Notes: generated by a model not told the origin, from the letters alone. A stretch of DNA of 64,000 bases from Mycolicibacterium sp. P1-5 (GCF_008329565.1 NZ_NPKT01000006.1:1-64000), one strand, 5' to 3'; numbered from the stretch's first letter, positions 47,792 to 57,111 are shown. A program made the numbers and translations.

Positions 47792-50700
47792 TCAGTTGCC
47801 GGACCACCGGTTCGCCGGCGGCACATCGGTACCGAGCACGGTGCCGGCCGGAGCGCCGGTCTCGGCGCCCGCCTTGGCCGACCAGCCGGTGCCCATGCAC
47901 AGCAGGTCACGCGGCGCCGAGAATGTCGACGGCAGCGGAATCCCGAAGCCCGGGATGCCGGGGATCGTGATCTGCGGCGGCGAGAGCAGCGTGGCCACAC
48001 CCTGCGCCATCGTCCCGAACAGCTGGGCCGGCGGCGTGGGCAGGGTGCCCGCGGCATCGGAGATCGGTGCTGCCGGGATCAGGCTCCCGAGACCGCCCGG
48101 CGTGGGCCCGATGTAGCTGCCCGGACCGCCCGGCAGGACCGTTGGCGGAGTCGGCGGGGTGGGCACCCGGTTGCCACCGGGAGTGCCCGGCGTCGCGGCG
48201 GGCGGTGTCGGGAGTCCCGCGCCACCGCCGCCACCTGGACCGCCCGGAACCGCTGCGGGCGGCGTGCCCGGCGTCACCACATTGTTGGTGAACGGAATAC
48301 CCGGCACCGAAGCAGGCGGAGTGGGCAGACCAGCACCGCCACCACCACCCGGACCACCCGGAACCGCACCCGGCGGCGTCGGCAGACCAGCACCGCCACC
48401 ACCACCCGGACCACCCGGAACCGCACCCGGAGGCGTCGGCAATCCAGCACCGCCACCACCACCCGGACCACCCGGAACGGCGGCCGGCGGCGTCGGCAAT
48501 CCAGCACCGCCACCACCACCCGGACCACCCGGAACGGCGGCCGGCGGCGTCGGGATACCGGGACCGCCAAGGCCATCAGCGGCCGCGGGCAGGGCAGCCG
48601 GCGGGGCGGGCACACCGGCGGCGGCAGCAGCGATATCTGCCGCGGGCACACCGGCTGACGGCGCGACGACACCAGCTGCGTCGGCAACCGGCGCACCTAC
48701 TGCGCCAGCCGCACCGGCGGCGCCAGCACCTGCAGAGCCGGCACCTGCGCCACCGCCACCAGCCGCGCCGGCGGCCCCGGCGGCGTCGGACAATGCGGCA
48801 GCCGGCACACCACCGGCTGCTCCAGCGTTGTCAGTGATCGGAGCGGCAGGAACCGCGGCGCCGGCGTTGTCCGTAATCGGCGCGGCCGGGACTCCGGCGG
48901 GGCCGGGAACGGTCCCGCCTTCGCCGACCGGCGCACCGGGCACACCGGCCGGTGGGGTCGGCACACCGCCGCCGGTACCACCACCAGGACCACCCGGAAC
49001 CGCACCCGGAGGCGTCGGCAGACCACCACCGGTACCTTCACCGGGACCACCCGGAACCGCACCCGGAGACGTCGGCAGACCACCACCGGTACCTTCACCC
49101 GGTCCACCCGGAACCGCACCCGGAGGCGTCGGCAATCCACCGCCCGTGCCTTCACCGGGCGTGCCGGGAACGCCGGCTGGCGGGGTCGAGCCGGTTTCAA
49201 CGAGGTTGCCGCCCGGCGCGCCGGGGACCGTGGCCGGCGGCGTCGGCAGACCACCGCCCGTGCCCGCCCCGGGAGTGCCGGGAACGGCGGCCGGCGGAGT
49301 CGGAAGCGTCTCGGCGCCTGGCGTTCCCGGCGTACCGGGAATCACCTGGGGCGGCGTCGGCGGGATCTCCATCCCGGGGGTTCCCGGGGTGCCGGGGACC
49401 GCGACGGGCGCTCCCGGCACGTTCACGTTCACCGGGACACCCGGGCCACCCGGCACGGCGGCGGGCGGCGTGACGATGCCCGGAGTGGACGCCGCGCTCG
49501 GCACACCCGGCAAGGTGACCGACGGTGTGCCCGGGACGTTGAGCATGCCACCGGGAGTGGGGACCCCTGGAATCGATGCGCCCGGAGGGGGAAGGGTTCC
49601 CGACGAATTGTTGATCACGTTGCCGGGAACGGCGGCTGGGGGGATTCCCGGCGTGTTGAGGGACAGGTTGTTCCCGCCGCCCGGTCCACCGGGAACCTCG
49701 GCCGGCGGGGTCGACACGGAGCCGTGCACATCGCCACCGGGCACGGCGGCCGGCGGGGCCGGCGGGGTGCCGCCGGAGCCGGGGATTGAGCCGCCGGGAA
49801 CCTCGGCCGGTGGAACCGGCGGGGTCACAACGGATTCGGGCACAACGGTGCCCGGGACAGCGGCCGGCGGAGTACCCGGGACCCCACCGCCACCGGGGAC
49901 CAGTCCACCCGGCACGCCAGCAGGCGGGGTACCGGGAACACCACCGCCACCCGGAATCCCACCAGGGGGGACCGCGCCAGGCGGCGTACCGGGAACACCA
50001 CCGCCACCCGGAATCCCACCAGGGGGGACCGCGCCAGGCGGCGTACCGGGAACACCACCGCCACCGGGGATCCCACCAGGGGGCACCGCGGCTGGCGGTC
50101 CCGGAGGCAGTGCGGCGCCGCCGGGAATCGGTGCGGGAGGAGCGGCAGCGGGCGGGGCAGGCGCCAGCCCGGACGCATCGGCCAGCGGTGCGGCGGGCAC
50201 AGCCGCAGCAGCCGGCGGTGGGACCAACCCGTTGGCATCGGATATCGGAGCGCCGCCGGGCAGGCCAGCACCGGCCGCGTCGGCCACCGGAGCGCCGGGT
50301 GCACCGGCGCCCAGACCCGCGCCTGCACCGGAGCCGCCACCGGCACCGCCGCCACCCGGCAGACCGGCGGCGCCAGGAGCACCGCCCTCGCCACCGCCGG
50401 CGCCGGCGCCGGACAGGCCACCGGCCGCGTCGGCCACGGGGGCACCGGCGGGTCCGGCGGGTAGACCGGTGCCATCGCCGACCGGAGCAGGAGGCATACC
50501 GTCAGGCGGAGTCGGGATACCACCACCGCCACCACCGGGCGGAGTACCCGGAACACCCGCAGGCGGAGTCGGAATGCCACCACCGCCACCACCGGGCGGA
50601 GTACCCGGAACACCCGCAGGCGGAGTCGGGATACCACCACCGCCACCACCGGGCGGAGTACCCGGAACCGCGGCGGGCGGAGTCGGGATACCACCACCGC

Positions 50701-51121
50701 CACCACCGGGCGGAGTACCCGGAACCGCGGCGGGCGGAGTCGGGATGCCACGCGTGGTGCTGGTGCCAGGCGCACCCGGGACCGACGCCGGGGGCACGTT
50801 CACGCCGCCGGTCCCGGGCATGCCGGGCGAGCCGGGCGCACTGGCCGGCGGGACGTGGACGCTGCCGGGCACGGTCGCGGGCGGAACGGGACCGCCTGCA
50901 GTCGGCGGATTGTTCGTGAACAGCGAGTTTGACGAGCCCGGGATGCCCTGCGACAGGTCGGGCGGCGTAGTGATGCCCTGATGAATGATGCCCATGCACG
51001 GAACACCCGGCGTGCCGATGTCAGCAACTGCACGAGGGCTGAACAGCGGTGCCGTCCAAAAAAACCCCGCCGTCGCCATGGCAGTGACCGCCGCCACGCG
51101 AGAGGTGGTCCGAGACATCAT
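47792..51121 (-). CDS. very large secreted Pro/Gly-rich repeat protein
   Basis: This 1109-residue product has a signal peptide (basic start, AVTAMATAGFFWTAPLF, cleavage after AVA) and a mature start DIGTPGVPCMGI. Most of the mature protein is built from a 19-residue repeat such as GLPTPPAAVPGGPGGGGGA or GIPTPPAAVPGTPPGGGGG. Stretches with another motif (PVADAAG, PISDANG, PLADASG, PITDNAG) are interspersed. A short non-repeat C-terminus (from about ITIPGIPGFG) contains LLCMGTGW. Only two Cys are seen, each in a CMG context, one near each end. GGGGA lies before the ATG ATG start (51121 or 51118). It resembles collagen-like or cell-wall Pro-rich proteins in composition, but I recognise no family. 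The opposite strand is open too because Gly and Pro codons are complementary. Confidence 0.85.
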   Translation of the reverse strand: MMSRTTSRVAAVTAMATAGFFWTAPLFSPRAVADIGTPGVPCMGIIHQGITTPPDLSQGIPGSSNSLFTNNPPTAGGPVPPATVPGSVHVPPASAPGSPGMPGTGGVNVPPASVPGAPGTSTTRGIPTPPAAVPGTPPGGGGGGIPTPPAAVPGTPPGGGGGGIPTPPAGVPGTPPGGGGGGIPTPPAGVPGTPPGGGGGGIPTPPDGMPPAPVGDGTGLPAGPAGAPVADAAGGLSGAGAGGGEGGAPGAAGLPGGGGAGGGSGAGAGLGAGAPGAPVADAAGAGLPGGAPISDANGLVPPPAAAAVPAAPLADASGLAPAPPAAAPPAPIPGGAALPPGPPAAVPPGGIPGGGGVPGTPPGAVPPGGIPGGGGVPGTPPGAVPPGGIPGGGGVPGTPPAGVPGGLVPGGGGVPGTPPAAVPGTVVPESVVTPPVPPAEVPGGSIPGSGGTPPAPPAAVPGGDVHGSVSTPPAEVPGGPGGGNNLSLNTPGIPPAAVPGNVINNSSGTLPPPGASIPGVPTPGGMLNVPGTPSVTLPGVPSAASTPGIVTPPAAVPGGPGVPVNVNVPGAPVAVPGTPGTPGMEIPPTPPQVIPGTPGTPGAETLPTPPAAVPGTPGAGTGGGLPTPPATVPGAPGGNLVETGSTPPAGVPGTPGEGTGGGLPTPPGAVPGGPGEGTGGGLPTSPGAVPGGPGEGTGGGLPTPPGAVPGGPGGGTGGGVPTPPAGVPGAPVGEGGTVPGPAGVPAAPITDNAGAAVPAAPITDNAGAAGGVPAAALSDAAGAAGAAGGGGAGAGSAGAGAAGAAGAVGAPVADAAGVVAPSAGVPAADIAAAAAGVPAPPAALPAAADGLGGPGIPTPPAAVPGGPGGGGGAGLPTPPAAVPGGPGGGGGAGLPTPPGAVPGGPGGGGGAGLPTPPGAVPGGPGGGGGAGLPTPPASVPGIPFTNNVVTPGTPPAAVPGGPGGGGGAGLPTPPAATPGTPGGNRVPTPPTPPTVLPGGPGSYIGPTPGGLGSLIPAAPISDAAGTLPTPPAQLFGTMAQGVATLLSPPQITIPGIPGFGIPLPSTFSAPRDLLCMGTGWSAKAGAETGAPAGTVLGTDVPPANRWSGN
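48310..48575. repeat. 57-bp tandem repeats, block near the gene's 3' end
   Basis: Matching positions recur at 48325, 48382, 48439 and 48496, each 57 bases apart. They encode GLPTPP(A/G)AVPGGPGGGGGA units in the minus frame. Confidence 0.85.
48955..49175. repeat. 57-bp tandem repeats, second block
   Basis: The sequence recurs near 48964, 49021, 49078 and 49135 with a 57-base period. It encodes GLPTPPGAVPGGPGEGTGG-type units. Confidence 0.8.
49925..50095. repeat. 57-bp tandem repeats, third block
   Basis: Three near-identical copies share the GTACCGGGAACACC segment at 49929, 49986 and 50043. They encode 19-residue units containing PGGGGVPGTPP. Confidence 0.85.
50505..50750. repeat. 57-bp tandem repeats, block near the gene's 5' end
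   Basis: Copies beginning GGCGGAGTCGG start at 50505, 50562, 50619, 50676 and 50733 (partial). Adjacent copies differ at only a few bases, suggesting recent expansion. Confidence 0.9.
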
Positions 51122-51459
51122 TTCCCCGTTTCTGTGAGAGGCCTGACAGGGAAACTACAGACGTGTAAGTACTAAACCGGGGCCAGCCATTCGGGCGGTT
51201 ATCGAACTGATGCCAAGCGGTGTTGATGCGGTTACACCGACGACAATTTCACCTTGCAAACACTCGGTGAAGTGGGGCCGGCCGGCCGCGCCCCCGCGAC
51301 CCGTATGTGGAGCGAGACCGCGAAGTGGTTCCCGTACTGCCGCCGTTCGGGTCCAGCATCGCCCACAGGCCGAGCAAGCGGATCAAGTATTCCTGCTCAC
51401 AACATGGAGCATCGTGCAAATAGAGAACCATCAATCGCGGCAGATCAAGCATCCACGAG
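51122..51459. other. intergenic region upstream of the repeat-protein gene
   Basis: The 338 bases hold the Shine-Dalgarno of the repeat protein. A weak -10-like TAGTTT on the minus strand (51157-51152) and a small stem (TTCACC 51247 with GGTGAA 51265) are also present. No supported gene is seen. The tRNA-Cys begins at its right end and points into it. Confidence 0.4.
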
Positions 51460-51530
51460 AGCGAGTGACGGGATTCGAACCCGTGTAAACGGCTTTGCAG
51501 GCCGGTGCCTAGCCACTCAGCCACACCCGC
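51460..51530 (-). tRNA. tRNA-Cys (anticodon GCA)
   Basis: Read on the minus strand it folds as a 71-base tRNA. The acceptor is GCGGGTG with CACTCGC (one G-U pair) and discriminator U. The anticodon loop CTGCAAA has GCA (positions 51498-51496), and the T-arm has GGTTCGAATCCC. No CCA is encoded. It stands alone, transcribed toward the repeat-protein gene. Confidence 0.95.
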
Positions 51531-51629
51531 GTGTCAGGTCGATACGTTTCCACCGCGGGCGCGACTCGCCCACCCTTTGGCTCAGCGTGATTGCTGACCC
51601 GGCGGCCACGCGGCCAATACGGTTACGAC

Positions 51630-52334
51630 ATGCAGACTTGGTTGGCCGACCCGCCCTTACTCGGCGGCCCGGGCCAGGGCACCCGGCAGATCGTCGAACT
51701 CCTGATCGCTTTCGGGCTGACCGCGCTGATCGGCCTTGAGCGCGAAATCCACGGCAAGAGCGCCGGGCTACGCACCCAGGCGATCGTCGGCACGGCGTCC
51801 GCGCTGATCCTGATCGTCAGCAAGTACGGCTTCTTCGACGTGCTGACCGCCGGCCTGGTCGAGGTCGACCCTTCGCGCGTCGCCGCCCAGATCGTCTCCG
51901 GCATCGGCTTCCTCGGAGCCGGGCTGATCATCACCCGGCAGGGTGCGGTGCACGGGCTGACCACGGCAGCAGCGATCTGGGAGTGTGCTGCCATCGGCAT
52001 GGCCGCCGCGGCGGGCCTGGTCAAGCTCGCGATCATCGTCACGGTGTTGCACTTCGTAATCGTCCTGGCGTTCAACCCGCTCAGTCGGCGCCTGACCGCG
52101 CGGCTGGCCGGTTCGGTGCGCCTTCGCGTCACCTACGAGCCGGATCGTGGCGTACTCACCCGCATCCTCGCCGCCTGTGACAAGCATCAGTGGAGCCTGA
52201 CCGAGCTCAACAACGACCCCGACGGCGGCGTCCTGATGACGTTGTCCGGCACGCGAATTCTGCACGCTTCCACCACAGTCGCTGGAGTAGCAGGGGTCAC
52301 CGGCGTGCGCCGACTCGACGAGAAGGACGAGTAG
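51630..52334 (+). CDS. MgtC/SapB family membrane protein
   Basis: This 234-residue inner-membrane protein has about five N-terminal segments and the MgtC signature ALIGLEREIHGKSAGLRTQA plus SGIGFLGAGLI. A small C-terminal ACT-like domain covers about 155-234. MgtC proteins help growth at low magnesium and inside macrophages; direct magnesium transport is not established for them. The ATG at 51630 lies six bases after a TACGGT -10 (51618-51623), so the mRNA may be leaderless. Confidence 0.9.
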   Translation: MQTWLADPPLLGGPGQGTRQIVELLIAFGLTALIGLEREIHGKSAGLRTQAIVGTASALILIVSKYGFFDVLTAGLVEVDPSRVAAQIVSGIGFLGAGLIITRQGAVHGLTTAAAIWECAAIGMAAAAGLVKLAIIVTVLHFVIVLAFNPLSRRLTARLAGSVRLRVTYEPDRGVLTRILAACDKHQWSLTELNNDPDGGVLMTLSGTRILHASTTVAGVAGVTGVRRLDEKDE

Positions 52335-52337
52335 ACG

Positions 52338-53741
52338 TCAGTCGGTCCGGCTGCGCCCGGACCGGTACGACGCCACGCCCCCGACCGCCGCCAGAATCGC
52401 GAACGCACCGAACATCAACCGGCTCGCACCGGCGTCGGGCGCGGCCCGCAGATTCACCACGACGCCGGCCAGTCCCGCACCGAACGCCCCACACATCAGC
52501 TGCACAGTGTTGATCGCCGCCGCCGCCACCGCCTGCTGCGGCGGGTCGTCGACAACCGCGCCCATCGCCCACGCCGACAGGTGCGGCCACGCCATCCCGA
52601 TACCGGAGCCGGTTATCGCCAGCGCCACCGCCCATACGACCATGATTTGCGTTGGCGCACTATCGGTTTGGGTGAGTGCCGCCAGAGCCAGACCCGCAGC
52701 CATGACCAGCGGGGCGATCGCCACCACCCGCACGGTGAGCCGGACATTGGTGATCGACGCGCTGGCGATCTCCCCGACCGTCCAGCCCACCGACAGCGCC
52801 GCGCCGAGGAAGCCCGCGACGAGCGGTGCCAGCGCTCCCAGTCGCTGGCCGAACAGCGGCACATACATATCGACCATCGTGGCCGCCATCAACACGCCCA
52901 GAGTCAGGTAGATCCACTTCAGCGGTCCGGGCCCAAAGGCCATGCGCGGCAAGACCGCAGCCGATGCCCGGCGGTCAACGACGACGAACACCGCCACCAG
53001 CGCCGCACCGACCGTCAGCAACCTGGCAATGACGCCTGCGCTGTCCGGGATCACCGCGACGCTGACCGTCAGTGCCGCCACCCCCAGCAGCAGCAGCGAC
53101 CACACCGGGATCCGGGTCCGCGGCGGCTGCTGGTCGGCCTCGGCGCGAGCCGGCAACGCCAACGGAACCAGCAGACTCATCACGACGGCAAGCACCGCGA
53201 GCAAGCCGAATCCGCCTCGCCACAAACCGAATTGGGCGAACAGACCGCCGGCGGCCGGGCCCACCAGCGTGCCGACCCCCCACATCGCCGAGACCACGGC
53301 CGACGCGCGGGTCCACAACCGGTCGGGCAACGCCGCGCTGATCACCGCATAGCCGAGACCGGCCAGCACGCCACCGGCCAGGCCTTGCACCGCGCGCCCG
53401 CCGAGAAGCAGCGGCATCGTCGGCGCCAGCGTGCACAGCACACTGCCCGCCGCGAAGGACAACGACGCGCCCAAATACGCGGTGCGCGGGCCGAATCGGG
53501 TCAGCACCGGTCCTACCGTCGTCGCCGCTGTCACCGACGCCACCAGATACACCGTTGTCACCCATGCGTAGAGCCGCTCGCCGCCGATGTCCGCGACAGC
53601 GCTGGGGAGCAGGCTGATGGTGATGAATTCGTTGATCGCGTAGATCGCCACACCGCCGGCCAGCACGATGACAGCGCCGAGATAGTCGCGCCCCAGCAAC
53701 TCACGCCAGCTGCCCGCGGCCGATGCGGTTGTCTCGGTCAT
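52338..53741 (-). CDS. major facilitator superfamily drug efflux transporter (Rv1634 type)
   Basis: This 467-residue proton-coupled exporter has about 14 hydrophobic segments. Motif A-like sequence TRFGPRTAYLG follows the second helix, and motif C-like GPAAGGLFAQFG is present, typical of DHA-type multidrug pumps. The start MTETTASAAG is chosen over a codon seven residues upstream. A perfect 16-base palindrome just upstream (53758-53773) suggests repressor control, though no regulator gene is adjacent. It converges on mgtC with three bases between stops. Confidence 0.9.
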   Translation of the reverse strand: MTETTASAAGSWRELLGRDYLGAVIVLAGGVAIYAINEFITISLLPSAVADIGGERLYAWVTTVYLVASVTAATTVGPVLTRFGPRTAYLGASLSFAAGSVLCTLAPTMPLLLGGRAVQGLAGGVLAGLGYAVISAALPDRLWTRASAVVSAMWGVGTLVGPAAGGLFAQFGLWRGGFGLLAVLAVVMSLLVPLALPARAEADQQPPRTRIPVWSLLLLGVAALTVSVAVIPDSAGVIARLLTVGAALVAVFVVVDRRASAAVLPRMAFGPGPLKWIYLTLGVLMAATMVDMYVPLFGQRLGALAPLVAGFLGAALSVGWTVGEIASASITNVRLTVRVVAIAPLVMAAGLALAALTQTDSAPTQIMVVWAVALAITGSGIGMAWPHLSAWAMGAVVDDPPQQAVAAAAINTVQLMCGAFGAGLAGVVVNLRAAPDAGASRLMFGAFAILAAVGGVASYRSGRSRTD

Positions 53742-53757
53742 GGCATCACCGTAAAGG

Positions 53758-53773
53758 CTCAACCATGGTTGAG
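53758..53773. promoter_or_regulatory. perfect palindrome CTCAACCATGGTTGAG upstream of the MFS gene
   Basis: This 16-base perfect palindrome is centred on CCATGG. On the minus strand it lies just upstream of a -10-like TACGGT that precedes the MFS start. That position, between -35 and -10, is typical of a MarR- or TetR-type operator. It also lies between the uvrB stop and the pump gene, so it is unlikely to serve uvrB. Confidence 0.6.
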
Positions 53774-53787
53774 TTCCAGTTCGCCGG

Positions 53788-55959
53788 CTACTTCAGCCCG
53801 GCGGCGTCCATGCCGCGCAGTTCCTTCTTCAGATCGGCGATTTCGTCGCGGATCCGCGCGGCCAGCTCGAACTGAAGGTCACGCGCCGCTGCCATCATCT
53901 GTGCGGTCAGATCCTTGATCAGGTCCGCCAGTTCAGCGCGCGGCATGTTCGAGGTGTCTCGTCCCTCGACGATGCCCGCGCTGACCGCCCGGCCCGGCTC
54001 GCCCTGCGCTCGCCGGCCGCGGGAGGCGTTGCGCCCGGAGCCACCGACCTCGATCGCTTCGGTGTCGTCGGCCTCCCGGTACACCTGATCGAGGATGTCG
54101 GCGATCTTCTTGCGCAGCGGCTGCGGGTCGATTCCGCGCTCTTCGTTGTAGGCGATCTGCTTGGCGCGGCGCCGTTCGGTCTCGTCGATTGCTTCTTTCA
54201 TCGAGTCGGTGAGCTTGTCGGCGTACATGTGGACTTCACCGGAGACGTTGCGCGCCGCGCGGCCGATGGTCTGGATGAGACTTCGGGTGGAGCGCAGGAA
54301 GCCCTCCTTGTCGGCGTCGAGGATCGCCACCAGGGAGACCTCCGGAAGGTCCAGCCCCTCGCGAAGCAGATTGATGCCGACCAGGACGTCGTACTCCCCC
54401 AGTCGCAACTGGCGCAGCAGTTCGACGCGGCGCAGAGTATCCACCTCAGAGTGCAGGTAGCGCACCCGGATGCCCATCTCCAGCAGGTAGTCGGTGAGAT
54501 CCTCGGACATCTTCTTGGTCAGTGTGGTGACCAAGACCCGCTCGTCGCGATCAGTGCGGGCCCTGATCTCCCCGATCAGGTCGTCGATCTGACCCTTGGT
54601 CGGCTTGACCACGACCTTCGGGTCGAGAAGGCCGGTCGGGCGAATCACCTGCTCGACGAACTCACCGCTGGTCTGGCTGAGCTCGTACGGGCCGGGCGTC
54701 GCCGACAGGTATACCGTCTGCCCGATCCGGTCGGCGAACTCTTCCCAGGTCAGCGGCCGGTTGTCGACCGCCGACGGCAGTCGGAAGCCGAACTCCACCA
54801 GATTGCGCTTGCGCGACATGTCGCCTTCGTACATCCCGCCGATCTGCGGCACGGTGACGTGCGACTCGTCGATCACCAGGAGGAAGTCCTCCGGGAAGTA
54901 GTCGATGAGCGTGGCCGGCGCCGTGCCGGCGCCGCGTCCGTCGATATGCCGGGAGTAGTTCTCGATGCCCGAGCAGAAGCCCACCTGGCGCATCATCTCG
55001 ATGTCGTAGTTGGTACGCATCCGTAGCCGCTGGGCTTCCAGCAGCTTGCCCTGGTTCTCCAACTCGGCCAGCCGGTCAGCCAATTCCTGCTCGATTGTCG
55101 AGATCGCCATCGCCATCCGCTCCGGGCCCGCGACATAGTGCGTGGCCGGGAAGATTCGCAGCGAGTCGACCTGACGGACGACGTCGCCGGTCAGCGGGTG
55201 TAGGTAGTACAGAGCCTCGATCTCGTCGCCGAAGAACTCGATGCGAACCGCCAGCTCCTCGTACGACGGGATGATCTCGACGGTGTCGCCGCGCACCCGG
55301 AACGATCCGCGGGTGAAGGAGAGGTCGTTGCGGGTGTACTGGACGTCGACGAGCAACCTGAGCAGGCCATCGCGCGGCACCTCGGCGCCGACCTCCAGCT
55401 CGACCGACCGGTCGAGGTAGGACTGCGGCGTGCCCAGGCCGTAGATGCACGACACCGACGCGACCACCACGACGTCGCGTCGGGACAGCAGGCTCGACGT
55501 CGCCGAGTGGCGCAACCGCTCCACGTCGTCGTTGATCGAGCTGTCCTTCTCGATGTAGGTGTCGGTCTGGGCGATGTACGCCTCAGGTTGGTAGTAGTCG
55601 TAGTACGAGACGAAGTACTCGACAGCGTTGTGCGGCAACATCTCTCGCAGCTCATTGGCAAGCTGGGCGGCCAGCGTCTTGTTCGGCGCCATCACCAGCG
55701 TGGGCCGCTGCAGCCGTTCGATGAGCCAGGCCGTGGTCGCGGACTTACCGGTGCCCGTCGCACCGAGAAGTACTACGTCACGCTCCCCCGCCCTGATCCG
55801 GCGCTCCAGCTCCTCGATCGCAGCGGGCTGGTCGCCGGCGGGCTGATACTCACTGACCACGCGGAAGTCGGCGCCACTGCGCACCAGTCCGTCCACAGCG
55901 TCGGCGGCAGGTCGGTACTCCGAGTGCGCGAGCACCGGGTGTTCGGTAGCGAATGCCAT
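53788..55959 (-). CDS. uvrB: excinuclease ABC subunit B
   Basis: This is the helicase-like damage-verification subunit of nucleotide excision repair. The 723-residue product has Walker [12 protein letters not shown], the beta-hairpin region [24 protein letters not shown], helicase motif [11 protein letters not shown], and a C-terminal UVR domain ([20 protein letters not shown]). It has about 25 more residues than the tuberculosis enzyme, partly in an N-terminal insertion ([10 protein letters not shown]). Its ATG lies six bases after the -10 of a PafBC-type promoter, so the mRNA should be leaderless. Confidence 0.98.
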   Translation of the reverse strand: MAFATEHPVLAHSEYRPAADAVDGLVRSGADFRVVSEYQPAGDQPAAIEELERRIRAGERDVVLLGATGTGKSATTAWLIERLQRPTLVMAPNKTLAAQLANELREMLPHNAVEYFVSYYDYYQPEAYIAQTDTYIEKDSSINDDVERLRHSATSSLLSRRDVVVVASVSCIYGLGTPQSYLDRSVELEVGAEVPRDGLLRLLVDVQYTRNDLSFTRGSFRVRGDTVEIIPSYEELAVRIEFFGDEIEALYYLHPLTGDVVRQVDSLRIFPATHYVAGPERMAMAISTIEQELADRLAELENQGKLLEAQRLRMRTNYDIEMMRQVGFCSGIENYSRHIDGRGAGTAPATLIDYFPEDFLLVIDESHVTVPQIGGMYEGDMSRKRNLVEFGFRLPSAVDNRPLTWEEFADRIGQTVYLSATPGPYELSQTSGEFVEQVIRPTGLLDPKVVVKPTKGQIDDLIGEIRARTDRDERVLVTTLTKKMSEDLTDYLLEMGIRVRYLHSEVDTLRRVELLRQLRLGEYDVLVGINLLREGLDLPEVSLVAILDADKEGFLRSTRSLIQTIGRAARNVSGEVHMYADKLTDSMKEAIDETERRRAKQIAYNEERGIDPQPLRKKIADILDQVYREADDTEAIEVGGSGRNASRGRRAQGEPGRAVSAGIVEGRDTSNMPRAELADLIKDLTAQMMAAARDLQFELAARIRDEIADLKKELRGMDAAGLK

Positions 55960-55965
55960 GTCCCC

Positions 55966-55988
55966 AGGTTAAGCGTCCCCACCGACAC
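55966..55988 (-). promoter_or_regulatory. PafBC (RecA-NDp) promoter of uvrB
   Basis: The minus strand reads GTGTCGGTG, eight bases, TAACCT. It matches TTGTCRGTG-N8-TANNNT except for the first base, with exact spacing. Six bases separate the -10 from the uvrB ATG. Confidence 0.75.
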
Positions 55989-56013
55989 ATTCATTCCTCG
56001 TTACGCTTGCGCG

Positions 56014-56520
56014 GTGACCGTCCATCCGCCCAAGCAGGAGACGTTCGACCTGATCGGCCACACCAACACCGATCCCAAGGGCATCGTGCGGGCGGTCGAC
56101 GAGTACGTGGTCACCCCGTGGGGCCTGTACATGGCCCGCCCGACCCCCGGCCGCGCCCAGTTCCACTATCTGGAGTCGTGGCTGCTGCCGTCGCTGGGGC
56201 TGCGGGCCAATGTCTTCCATTTCAACCCCGGCTACGAGCACCCCCAGGACTACTACCTCGACATCGGCGAGATCACCGCAGGCAACACCGCCTGGCAGGC
56301 CGAGGACCACTACCTCGATCTGGTGGTCTACGCAGGTGACCGCACCGACCTCATCGACACCGACGAGCTGTTCGCCGCCCACCGCGACGGCCTACTGACC
56401 ACCAGGACGGCCGAGAACGCAGTGCAACGGGCTGTCGTCGCGATCGCGGGGCTGGCCCGCCACGACCACGACCTCAACGCCTGGCTTGCGGCTGACGGAA
56501 TGACGCTGACCTGGCGCTGA
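56014..56520 (+). CDS. DUF402 family protein (Rv1632c type)
   Basis: This 168-residue cytoplasmic protein has the DUF402 beta-barrel sequence, with HFNPGYEHPQDYYLDIGEI in its centre and a helical tail. DUF402 folds resemble nucleoside phosphate hydrolases, with Asp/Glu metal ligands; activity here is unproven. The GTG lies six bases after a TACGCT -10 (56002-56007), again suggesting a leaderless mRNA, divergent from uvrB. Confidence 0.82.
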   Translation: MTVHPPKQETFDLIGHTNTDPKGIVRAVDEYVVTPWGLYMARPTPGRAQFHYLESWLLPSLGLRANVFHFNPGYEHPQDYYLDIGEITAGNTAWQAEDHYLDLVVYAGDRTDLIDTDELFAAHRDGLLTTRTAENAVQRAVVAIAGLARHDHDLNAWLAADGMTLTWR

Positions 56521-56580
56521 CGTGCCGCAGGCTGGGCAACGAATCGGCACTGGCGTACCGGACGGGTAGTCTGCCTAGCT

Positions 56581-57111
56581 ATGAGCTCCACCGAGCGCGG
56601 ATGGTTGAGGATCATCGCCGCGGCCGTCCTGGCCGTCATTGCTCAGTTAACGGCCGCCACCGCGCTGGCCGATCCCGAGCCGGCTCCGCCGCCGACGCCG
56701 GTGGCCTCCGACAATGCCAACAACGATGCCAACCCGCAGCTGCTGCACAACATCACCTACCGGGCGCGAGCGGACGGTACCTCCCGCGGCGCTGTGGTCG
56801 CCTACAAGATCGACGACAACAACGTCAACAGCGACCAACCGAACCTGCTGCCGGGCATGACGTTCGAGGTCAACACCGTTCTGCATGACCCCAAGAAGGC
56901 CGGCATGGAGATCTCCATCCAGTGGCCGTACGGATCGAATCTGCACTGCGAGATCCTGTCGGACGACCAGATCGTCGCGGAGGCGGATCAGTTCATCGCA
57001 CCTAGGCTTTTCCGCCCCAAGGATGACCCGCTGTACGGCACGCTGCAATGTGGCGCACCACTGGACACCGCCACTTCGAATGCGGTGCCTGCGCCGGAGC
57101 CCGCCACATAG
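56581..57111 (+). CDS. secreted protein of unknown function
   Basis: This 176-residue product has signal peptide MSSTERGWLRIIAAAVLAVI and a likely cleavage after ALA (mature start DPEPAPPP). A Pro linker is followed by a folded domain with NITYRARADGTSRGAVVAYK and two Cys (LHCEI, LQCGA) able to form a disulfide. A TAGTCT -10 ends eight bases before the ATG. I do not recognise a characterised family. The reductase gene follows after 14 bases. Confidence 0.75.
   Translation: MSSTERGWLRIIAAAVLAVIAQLTAATALADPEPAPPPTPVASDNANNDANPQLLHNITYRARADGTSRGAVVAYKIDDNNVNSDQPNLLPGMTFEVNTVLHDPKKAGMEISIQWPYGSNLHCEILSDDQIVAEADQFIAPRLFRPKDDPLYGTLQCGAPLDTATSNAVPAPEPAT

Noticed and set aside
48310-50750. Regular direct repeats that could suggest a CRISPR array
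   Set aside because: The 57-base units are in frame, encode 19 residues each, abut without unique spacers and have no cas genes nearby.
48159-50981. 940-codon open frame on the plus strand opposite the Pro/Gly repeat gene
   Set aside because: It lacks a signal peptide, a credible start and unique ends. Gly and Pro codons (GGN, CCN) are complementary, so the antisense strand of such repeats stays open automatically.
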